Part shown: positions 54,218 to 61,704 of the stretch, in pieces
Layout: each line of letters opens with the position of its first letter
Numbering within the stretch: position 1 is the stretch's first letter
Assembly (NCBI GenBank): GCA_030442055.1
Contig: JAUJEB010000004.1
Coordinates: 834,716-898,715 of the forward strand
Source: Agaribacillus aureus
GTDB lineage: Bacteria; Bacteroidota; Bacteroidia; Cytophagales; Cyclobacteriaceae
Direction: 5' to 3'
DNA length: 64,000 bases
Made by a program: the position numbers and the translations under genes
The notes under the pieces: model-generated
The model's input: only the letters and a program-made list of their open reading frames with translations
What the model was told of the DNA's origin: nothing
Database searches by the model: none

Positions 54218-55066
54218 TCACATTAAACTAAAACGCTTGATTCTTTTCTCTGCTGATTCTTGACCTTTTCCCAAATACCACTTTCTTAATCGATCATTCA
54301 CCTCATTTACTAAAACACCAAAAAATCTTATATAAAAAACATTTATTTTTTGATATAAAGTCAGCTTCTGATAATGTCTTTTAAATATTTTTTGTACTCT
54401 TAGAAATATCGATTTATCCTCCATTTCCATATACGTTTTAGAAGTACTATGAAGCACAAAATTTCCCCATACCTCGTCAAAATAGTGAAATCTTATATAT
54501 TTTGCGGTCCTAAGAATAAAATCAAGATCCATAGAATAGTTATTGTGATTAACTTCATCATAAAGTCCTATTTTATCGTGAATTACTTTATGATAAAAAT
54601 AAGCTGACGGATTTTGTGGGAATGGATATTTTTGACTTAAAATTTCTAAAATGCCAGTTCTTCTTGGGCAATTTATATTTATAAGTCTTCCTTCGTCATT
54701 CCATACTCTGCAATTGCCTACTGCAAACGCAGGCTTGGGCAAATCTTCAAAAAGATCCAAAATTTGGTTTAGAAGATTAGGATCATAAAAATCATCTACA
54801 TTCAAAAACCCTATTATCTCTCCTTCAGCCATTCGTATTCCTTTGTTCATTGCCTGAGATTGCCCTGAGTCTTTCTCAGAAAAGCATTTAATGTGCGAAT
54901 GTCTTCTGGCATATTTTTGGATAATTTCAAGTGTTCCATCAGTACTTCCTCCGTCCAAGATTAGATGCTCTAATTTATGACAGCGTTGGTTTATCACATT
55001 TGTGATACAGGACTCTATAAATTTTGAACCATTTAAGACAGGAGTAATTACTGAAAGAGAAGTCAT
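54218..55066 (-). CDS. Family 2 glycosyltransferase
   Basis: GT-A fold glycosyltransferase of 282 residues. The N-terminal SLSVITPVLNGSKFIESCI strand-helix, LDGGSTDGTLEIIQKY, the acceptor-side SGQSQAMNKGI and the metal-binding NVDDFYD (DxD) are all present. A basic amphipathic C-terminus could rest on the membrane. It is likely to add a sugar during synthesis of a surface glycan or glycosylated product. Sugar donor unknown. Confidence 0.88.
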   Translation of the reverse strand: MTSLSVITPVLNGSKFIESCITNVINQRCHKLEHLILDGGSTDGTLEIIQKYARRHSHIKCFSEKDSGQSQAMNKGIRMAEGEIIGFLNVDDFYDPNLLNQILDLFEDLPKPAFAVGNCRVWNDEGRLININCPRRTGILEILSQKYPFPQNPSAYFYHKVIHDKIGLYDEVNHNNYSMDLDFILRTAKYIRFHYFDEVWGNFVLHSTSKTYMEMEDKSIFLRVQKIFKRHYQKLTLYQKINVFYIRFFGVLVNEVNDRLRKWYLGKGQESAEKRIKRFSLM

Positions 55067-55635
55067 ATGTGTTTAGTTGTTTATACTTTAAAGAGGTAAC
55101 AGTTCATGGGTATTTATTGAATAATAATATTCGAGGTATATGTTATTTTGTCACTATGATTCACATCACTGGCTTTCATTTCATATTGCCAATATTATTC
55201 AATCCAGTAATTTATCTTTGATATTGAGTAGTATTAATTTAAATATTTTGGATAACACGTTAGATGCCTGCCTTACACTTTACCTTACCTCCTCTCATCA
55301 ATTGACACCGTATTAGGCCAAGGGTCAGATTTTTTAATAAAACAAATCATCACCTTGACTTCAAACCTTCCATGGCATTGGTCACAAAACACTTTTCTAA
55401 AGGATCACATAGACTTTAAATATTTGCAGGCAAGTGGCTTGTAAAACAATACCCCTTATTGATTGCGTCATTGATTTTATTAAGGATTTTATTCATCCCT
55501 TTTGGAGGTTTATATTTTGATTTTTTGAATTAAATTTCTCCACCATAAAATGGTTTATAATCGAAATAATCAATTTTAAATTCAAAAAAATTTATCATCT
55601 CTACTCCTTAGAGCAAAGTCTGAAGATGAAAATAA
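55067..55635. other. Gene-free AT-rich stretch
   Basis: 569 bases with no open frame of 60 codons or more, no hairpin with a T tract and no recognisable RNA gene. It separates the GT2 gene from the methyltransferase group and may mark an operon boundary or past recombination. Confidence 0.5.
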
Positions 55636-56364
55636 TCAAAATGCATGTGGCCAATAGCTTTTCTCGGATAAGTATATACCAAAGGTATAATCGTATATTT
55701 CGAAATTTATTTTCAAGATCTCACTCCATTTTTTCAGGATTTCCCTTTCTCCCTCTCTTTCTACATCATCGAGGTAGATAGCGATGTTTGTATTCAATTT
55801 GTCTTTCAGATAAGGAATAGCAGGATATCTTGAAAACATTATTTCTTTAGAATAACTAGGAGGTCCATCAACTATAATTGCATCAAATTTTTGATCCGCA
55901 ATGTAATTATCCAAGGTTTTGGTGTTATACCACTTCATACCATTTATTGATAAATCACATTCAGAAAGAGGCGCATAAATAGGTTTTACGTTTTGCGATA
56001 GTTTTTCTTTTTGTAATGTGTTAGCTATCATTTCCAGCCATCCCTCATCATGCTCTACAGATATTAACCTTGTGTTCAAGGAATTTTTTTTTATCAATCT
56101 GGCAATGACTATGGTAGAGACCCCGGCGCCGAACTCAATGATGTATTTTCTGTTATTTATAAGGATATCATTAATAATAAATAACAAACCAGTAGGATTA
56201 AGGCCAAATTTTGTATACGGAACAAATGGAAAGTCTACTAATAAGTTTTGAAGAAGCCCTAAACTATAAACGTTATTGATTTTAGATGATAAACTCCAGT
56301 TTTGGGTAAACCAGTCTGTTAGATAATTTAATTGATCTTCCGACAAACAAGGTTTTGAATTCAT
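55636..56364 (-). CDS. Class I SAM-dependent methyltransferase-like protein
   Basis: A 242-residue Rossmann-like protein. Motif I is YIIEFGAGVSTIVIARL, the acidic end of strand 2 is LISVEHDEGWLE, and strand 4 is FDAIIVDGPPSYS. These fit the methyltransferase-24-like group found in glycan gene clusters. It lies 23 bases downstream of the DUF3405-like gene in the same direction. The acceptor could be a sugar hydroxyl. Confidence 0.72.
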   Translation of the reverse strand: MNSKPCLSEDQLNYLTDWFTQNWSLSSKINNVYSLGLLQNLLVDFPFVPYTKFGLNPTGLLFIINDILINNRKYIIEFGAGVSTIVIARLIKKNSLNTRLISVEHDEGWLEMIANTLQKEKLSQNVKPIYAPLSECDLSINGMKWYNTKTLDNYIADQKFDAIIVDGPPSYSKEIMFSRYPAIPYLKDKLNTNIAIYLDDVEREGEREILKKWSEILKINFEIYDYTFGIYLSEKSYWPHAF

Positions 56365-56387
56365 GGTTATAAACGAATTAAGTTTAT

Positions 56388-57179
56388 TTATTCTTTTACC
56401 GGATGGTATAGTTTATTTTTTATTTTCCCCTGGGATTTAAAAATAGGCCTCCAGCGCATAGTTCCATCTGATGGACCTTCCGTATTGGTTGTCTTATTGA
56501 TATAAAATTTGTTTTCGTTTCCTGGTATCACAAATCTTCCGGTTCCACCAAAATCCATAATTTCATATCCTGATTGATATAACAAGGTTGGAAGTAATAC
56601 TTCATGATGACCGCTCCAATGGTTTATTAAGGCGTTGTGAATAAAATCCAATGCTTTTCTTGAAATTCTATAAATGGGGTTAAAGGACTTGATTCGATTT
56701 TCATTTGGGATTAAAATCGAAGGATGTACTAAACTAGGCCACCAAGGCCACCGGATATTTTCAAAATATACAGATACATAACTACTTATAAAATCCTTAT
56801 TTACACGAGCAAACGAGTTGAAAAAATACTGCCAATCTCCGGTAAATCTAACATCGTCTTCAATACACCAATAATAATCATATATTGGATTATTTAAATA
56901 AAATTCAAGCAATGGAAAATGATTATTTCCTGGAATCAGGCTATTACTAATTGGCGTATAATTAAGTTTGGTTAATACGTTATCAGTAAAAACAAAATGA
57001 GGTAGATCTTTTATTTCAGCAGGTAATTTTGCATCGTTAAGATGATATAATAAAAATGTATCCCCTTTTTTTTCAGTTGCCCTGCTTATGGCTTTATAAT
57101 TATTAATTAACTCTTTTGTTGTTTTATTAGATAATAATAAAATGACTTGATTAACTTTTTGTTCATCTTCGGCTTTCAT
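56388..57179 (-). CDS. DUF3405-like glycosyltransferase-type protein
   Basis: A 263-residue protein from the ATG at 57179, which directly precedes the conserved part (KVNQVILLLSNKTT); Mets 10 and 33 codons upstream are possible but add sequence of no clear nature. The centre has YYWCIEDDVRFTGDWQYFF, an Asp-Asp metal site as in GT-A glycosyltransferases and DUF3405 proteins. Later segments are YRISRKALDFIHNAL and HWSGHHEVLLPTLLYQSGYEI. No membrane helix. Role probably sugar transfer in the glycan pathway. Confidence 0.7.
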   Translation of the reverse strand: MKAEDEQKVNQVILLLSNKTTKELINNYKAISRATEKKGDTFLLYHLNDAKLPAEIKDLPHFVFTDNVLTKLNYTPISNSLIPGNNHFPLLEFYLNNPIYDYYWCIEDDVRFTGDWQYFFNSFARVNKDFISSYVSVYFENIRWPWWPSLVHPSILIPNENRIKSFNPIYRISRKALDFIHNALINHWSGHHEVLLPTLLYQSGYEIMDFGGTGRFVIPGNENKFYINKTTNTEGPSDGTMRWRPIFKSQGKIKNKLYHPVKE

Positions 57180-57413
57180 ATTTATACTTTTATATTCATT
57201 TAAGCTCATAGAACTTGCAGGGTATGAAATGACAAGTTGCGGCAAGCGAGGGAGTAGGAGATAGCCTTCAAATATCACTCAAAATTCCAGGGAGGTGATT
57301 GTGTTCTCTATTTTGATTTAATCTCCTGTTCAATTAAAAATATCAAATTGCATCCATATCAATTTAATTAAAAAGCCTTTTTTCTGCTCCTTCTATATAG
57401 GGAATTGAAAGAA

Positions 57414-58493
57414 CTATAAAATGCTATTTGCATTTACTGGTTTATTATAATCAAAGTTTTTATAGACTATTCCTTTACCAAACCCACTTAAGTTAATATT
57501 GGATTTGCCAGACTTCTTATTTTTTTCATATACTTCTTGATTGGTAATCAAATTATAAAAATATAACGCCTCAAAAATTTCCTTTTGATCTAAAAGTTTT
57601 GTGAAAGTATATTTTCGAGAATGAGATGTCGAACTGTAAATATATCCCCCATCATTTGTCTTTAATGTCATGGATCCATTAACATCTGTTCGTAATAACA
57701 ACTCATTATCTCTATCCACCCAAACTCCTTGTTGCCAAGATTTGTTTTTTAAACAGTATGGAACCCCTGTCTGGTATTTATTTGGAATAAGAGTCCCTTT
57801 TTTAAAACTAAAGTCTCTTTTTAATAAAATTACTTCCATCGCTTCCTTATCCAATCTGTCCAGGAGAATGAATTGAAGATTATTTAGCATGTATTCGTTT
57901 GTTAATCGCTCGTTTAAGTCGTGTGAAATGCATCTTAAAAATTGAGAATTCATTATCGGCACTTTTCTCCTCTGAATTCTTTCTAATCGAGTGTATAAAT
58001 CATCATCTTCAAAACCATACCCTAAAATACTTTCATCATATCCTCGCACAAGTAAAAAATCAGACTTTTTTAAGCAAATTTTACCAAAAGTGTCTCTCGA
58101 ACCATATGGTGATCTCCCGGTCAGGAAAATATCCTTGTGCATATTAAATTGCTTATTCAAATAATAGCTAAAATCCTTCCCCACAAAATTATCTGAATCA
58201 ATATTGCAAATAACATCTCCATCGGCATATAACGATACCATATTTTTTGCATGACTCGTATGGAAGTATTGAGGATCATATGTTTTTAAATACAAAAGAA
58301 GATCATTTTCTATATACTTCATCATTTGTTTTCGAACCCACTTTTCAAGACCATCTTTGCTATTGTAATCCAATAAAACAAATTGAATAAAAGGATAGGA
58401 TTTATTTTCTTCTATATTCTTCGGTAATGTCTGTTTTAAATGATGTAATCGATTCATACACGTAGTACAAAAAGAAATTTTTATATTGTTCAT
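57414..58493 (-). CDS. GT-A glycosyltransferase with galactosyltransferase-like region
   Basis: A 359-residue protein. The N-terminus is family-2-like (ISFCTTCMNRLHHLKQTLPKNI) with LDYNSKDGLEKWV, then the donor-side metal motif CNIDSDNF (DSD). The segment GYDESILGYGFEDDDLYTRL is typical of the galactosyltransferase-like C-terminal part of chondroitin-synthase-type enzymes and carries a second acidic cluster. From about residue 230 there is an extra domain of unknown type. Probably transfers Gal, GalNAc or a similar sugar. Confidence 0.8.
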   Translation of the reverse strand: MNNIKISFCTTCMNRLHHLKQTLPKNIEENKSYPFIQFVLLDYNSKDGLEKWVRKQMMKYIENDLLLYLKTYDPQYFHTSHAKNMVSLYADGDVICNIDSDNFVGKDFSYYLNKQFNMHKDIFLTGRSPYGSRDTFGKICLKKSDFLLVRGYDESILGYGFEDDDLYTRLERIQRRKVPIMNSQFLRCISHDLNERLTNEYMLNNLQFILLDRLDKEAMEVILLKRDFSFKKGTLIPNKYQTGVPYCLKNKSWQQGVWVDRDNELLLRTDVNGSMTLKTNDGGYIYSSTSHSRKYTFTKLLDQKEIFEALYFYNLITNQEVYEKNKKSGKSNINLSGFGKGIVYKNFDYNKPVNANSIL

Positions 58494-58684
58494 TAAAAAA
58501 ATAATTTATCATTTTGTCCAACTCCGACCTGGAAGAAAACAAACCTAGGGACATAAAGGCTTTAAATATATTCGCGTTCCGGCATCGCGATAAAAAGGAT
58601 TACATCTTGCTGGTTATAACCTATTTGCACATAAATTGCTCATACTCCCCCGGTTTGTAATTTTCTTCATTGATCAAATCCAAT

Positions 58685-59044
58685 TTAAACTACATTTTCG
58701 GTATTTATAATACGATCATATTCAGCTCCATTTTCAATAAGTTGAAGGCGTCCCTTTCCTTTCATTGTTCTTATACTAATATCGGCGATACATTTTACCT
58801 TGTCATAATTCAAAGTAAGTGCTCCCTCAAAATGTACTTTTCCTGTTTTTTTCTCAAAATTCGCTTTGCTGAAATCACACTTATCTCTATCCAACTTTAT
58901 TCCTATCTCTGTCCCGGTTTCCTCAAATAAAATACGCACATAATTCAGGTCTATTCGCTCCTGTAAAGCTTTTACCGATTTATCAGGCCTATTTGCCCAA
59001 ACAGGGTGTTCTTTTTTTGATAATCTTTTAACTAATTCATTCAT
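58685..59044 (-). CDS. Uncharacterised small protein, copy 2
   Basis: A 119-residue paralogue of the protein at 49953-50267, about 84 percent identical over the shared 104 residues, with a 15-residue C-terminal extension where copy 1 stops. It shares the start MNELVKRLSKKE and the end IADISIRTMKGKGRLQLIE. It sits 80 bases downstream of an S51 peptidase gene on the same strand and close to the NRPS genes. Function unknown. Confidence 0.77.
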   Translation of the reverse strand: MNELVKRLSKKEHPVWANRPDKSVKALQERIDLNYVRILFEETGTEIGIKLDRDKCDFSKANFEKKTGKVHFEGALTLNYDKVKCIADISIRTMKGKGRLQLIENGAEYDRIINTENVV

Positions 59045-59124
59045 AATTAATATAGAGTTATTTTTTGGAAATTATTTCTAAACTTCATTCTATTCATCAT
59101 TCCGGAGTCGGATTAATTTTTGTA

Positions 59125-59829
59125 TTAGGGCAGCTGCTCATTCAATGGCAACAATAAGGTTTCCTTAAGCAGATCTCCTGCTAAAACAAATTCAGCAATT
59201 GGTTTTCTCATTGCCTCCACAGTTTGATCGGGATAATAAATAATACCGGCCCCAAACGGAATACCTAAACCCCTCTTCATACCTCCAGAAATTTTGAGCA
59301 CCGCTTTGAGATCTCTCCATTCGTTATTCTCTTGGTGTACATCGACAATGAATGGTATTAACTTTAATGTATCAAGAAAACTATCGGGTAAATTATCTGC
59401 ATTCTTGTCCAGGGTTTGCCAGCCTAATTGTATTGCACCGGCAGATATACCGATAATAAGCGTTCCCTCATAATATTTTTTAATGATAATATCTTTTATT
59501 CCGGTTTTTTGAAAAATGTTTAAACCTTCTTTAACCTCTCCTCCAGACAATAGAATCAGATCAGCATTTTCTAAATTTACTTCGTCAGTTTTTGTAAAAT
59601 CAGATTTTATCATATAATGATCTGAGATTCCAATATTATACATGCCCTCTTGAAATAGTTCATAAAATTCTCTTGTATCTTTATTTGAAGCTCCAATATA
59701 AACCGCCTTAATATTACTCTTTTCAAACTCATGTTTGACCTTACTTAAATAATAATTCCCATCGATGTCTTTCGAGAATAATAATTGACTATCTGACAGC
59801 AAATACATGGGTTTGATTGAATTTTGCAT
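59125..59829 (-). CDS. Peptidase S51-like protein (type 1 glutamine amidotransferase fold)
   Basis: A 234-residue protein resembling dipeptidase E and cyanophycinase. The nucleophile elbow GISAGAIQLG holds the catalytic Ser, ILLSGGEVKEGL precedes it, and VDVHQENNEW supplies a His; the end shows GLGIPFGAGIIYY. No signal peptide. It lies between the NRPS/FkbM genes and a small unknown gene on the same strand, so processing of a peptide product is possible but unproven. Confidence 0.82.
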   Translation of the reverse strand: MQNSIKPMYLLSDSQLLFSKDIDGNYYLSKVKHEFEKSNIKAVYIGASNKDTREFYELFQEGMYNIGISDHYMIKSDFTKTDEVNLENADLILLSGGEVKEGLNIFQKTGIKDIIIKKYYEGTLIIGISAGAIQLGWQTLDKNADNLPDSFLDTLKLIPFIVDVHQENNEWRDLKAVLKISGGMKRGLGIPFGAGIIYYPDQTVEAMRKPIAEFVLAGDLLKETLLLPLNEQLP

Positions 59830-60160
59830 ATAAAAGTTAAAGATGCTGCTCCGCTAAATAAATTAAATGATTCCTTCTCCGATTACCCCAATATTAATAC
59901 AAAGCCTAAGTTCTAGTAGAACGACACGAATTATACACTGACCTTAATAAGAAGCATTAAGGTCAAATATTATGGTTTACAGAAGATATATTGCATTTTA
60001 TTTCCAATGGGTCTGATGCATTTTTTTGTATACGAACTAATTAAATTAGACTTGAACCATCAGAACTAGATTAATGGAAAAAACTTTACTTTCCCATGAA
60101 AGGCAGACAAGAAAAATATCAGGTGCGGTTATGGTATCTTAAATTTCCTTTTCTATCCTT

Positions 60161-60247
60161 TTAGGGTGCTTTCAAATCAATTGCTATGCCCTCTGGAAAT
60201 TGATATTCAATTTCCATAATTATATTGTTTAAAAATCCATTCCTCAT
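60161..60247 (-). CDS. Possible 28-codon small ORF after the FkbM gene
   Basis: A short open frame starts three bases after the stop codon of the FkbM-type gene and ends before a run of non-coding sequence. An internal ATG gives the 18-residue peptide MEIEYQFPEGIAIDLKAP. Its close spacing to the upstream gene is the only support; no homologue is known to me. The rest of 59830-60250 shows no gene. Confidence 0.22.
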   Translation of the reverse strand: MRNGFLNNIIMEIEYQFPEGIAIDLKAP

Positions 60248-60250
60248 TTA

Positions 60251-61387
60251 TTAACCGTCAAAGTTAATATCTCTTAAAGAAGGTAATATAATAATGTTAA
60301 TTGGCAGTTGATTACCTGACATTTGAATTCTTACAGAGTTATATAAATCCTGTTTGGGAATCAATCGATTCGAAACATTTTGAAAAAAATGTTTTTTAAG
60401 AAGGTTAAGCTGCTTTTTTGATTTATGCTTTAATTTGCTAAAGGGGGATGTATTTACGGCATATATTGTATTCATCACCGTATTTTCATATCTATTCCCT
60501 TTTTCTTCAGTCACCTGAAATTTATGTTTAGAGAGCATTTCTTTGATTAAAGATGCCTCATTATCAAAGTCATGAATCTCTACCACAACCTGCTTGATAA
60601 TAGACCAATGCTCATCTTTGATACCTTTAAAAACAGGCACCTCACTTTTTTCAACATCCACTTTAAGCAAATCTATTCTATCTAACTCATATTCATCTAT
60701 TATTGAAGATAACGTTCGTAACTTACACGTATATTTTTTTTCTTTGAATCTTAAATTCACATAATCTTCTGCATGATTAAAAAATTCGTTTACCTTATCT
60801 CCATCTTTAGTTTCGTATTCATTTTTTATCATTTGTATCAGTAGTTCTTTTTCTTCCTTGCTGTTAGCATGAAAAGTTGAGTAGCCTGAACTATAAGGAT
60901 AGAAAGTAAATTCACCATTTCCATTTTTTTCATGAATACCACACTCCATCGGATAAATATTCGCCTCATGTTTAAAGATGTTCAAGCATAGTGCATCATA
61001 TGTCTGCGGCGCAGGTTCAAATGCGAACATTGTATAATCCTTAAGTTGTTGATGAACAAAGAGGGAAAAATATCCCACGTTAGCACCCACATCGAAGATT
61101 ATATCTCCTTCGCATAGATCGATACTTGATGATAAATAACACTCATTTTTGAAGATATCCTCATAGAAATATTTGGGTTCTTTTTCACTCAAATAAAAAA
61201 TCTCCAGGCCATTTGGAAGTACCTGACTCCGAACAGGAAAAGATCCAGACATAAGTTTCAAATTTGGAACAATAATAATATCTAATTCCAACTTTTCGTT
61301 ATTAGGCTTGACTATTAGCTGATCTATTGCCGGGTGAAGATTTAAAGCCATCTCTAAACTTCTCAAATCAATATTTTCAATGTCCAT
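60251..61387 (-). CDS. FkbM-family methyltransferase with adenylation-domain remnants
   Basis: A 378-residue protein with an FkbM-type SAM methyltransferase core (IIFDVGANVGYFSLF at about 96-110, FAFEPAPQTYDALCLN, DLLKVDVEKSE). The first 45 residues (RSLEMALNLHPAIDQLIVKP) look like the start of an NRPS adenylation C-terminal subdomain, and the last 35 (QLPINIIILPSLRDINFDG) like the stretch leading to motif A10, stopping just before the NGK lysine. In NRPSs methyltransferases are often inserted at this point. The gene therefore looks like an excised NRPS segment. It follows the NRPS gene by 317 bases. Confidence 0.75.
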   Translation of the reverse strand: MDIENIDLRSLEMALNLHPAIDQLIVKPNNEKLELDIIIVPNLKLMSGSFPVRSQVLPNGLEIFYLSEKEPKYFYEDIFKNECYLSSSIDLCEGDIIFDVGANVGYFSLFVHQQLKDYTMFAFEPAPQTYDALCLNIFKHEANIYPMECGIHEKNGNGEFTFYPYSSGYSTFHANSKEEKELLIQMIKNEYETKDGDKVNEFFNHAEDYVNLRFKEKKYTCKLRTLSSIIDEYELDRIDLLKVDVEKSEVPVFKGIKDEHWSIIKQVVVEIHDFDNEASLIKEMLSKHKFQVTEEKGNRYENTVMNTIYAVNTSPFSKLKHKSKKQLNLLKKHFFQNVSNRLIPKQDLYNSVRIQMSGNQLPINIIILPSLRDINFDG

Positions 61388-61704
61388 ATAATTTGTTTAT
61401 TGGTATCTAATTTTATTATTTATATTAGTTTATCTATTTTAAAATCATTCTACGCCAGAAGAAAACATAATTTCAAAAGTTCAGAGTGTTTAAAAATTGA
61501 AGTGGAATACTACCTGAGCCAATTACCTCTTTCTTAAAATTATTATCATTTAGTAATAATTTTTTCTGTTCTTTTACAAATTCACAGGAGATAAATCTTC
61601 CAGACTATGTGCAAATAAGGCATTTGAAAATTGGCCAATTTCTTCCCTTATGTTTATTGAGCAATACTAAAAAGGCTATTGAATCTTTATTCATAACTGA
61701 AAAT
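61388..61704. other. Gap between NRPS and FkbM genes
   Basis: 317 AT-rich bases with no NRPS-like reading on the minus strand that I could recognise. If the two flanking genes were once one chain, the bulk of an adenylation domain has been lost here. Confidence 0.45.
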
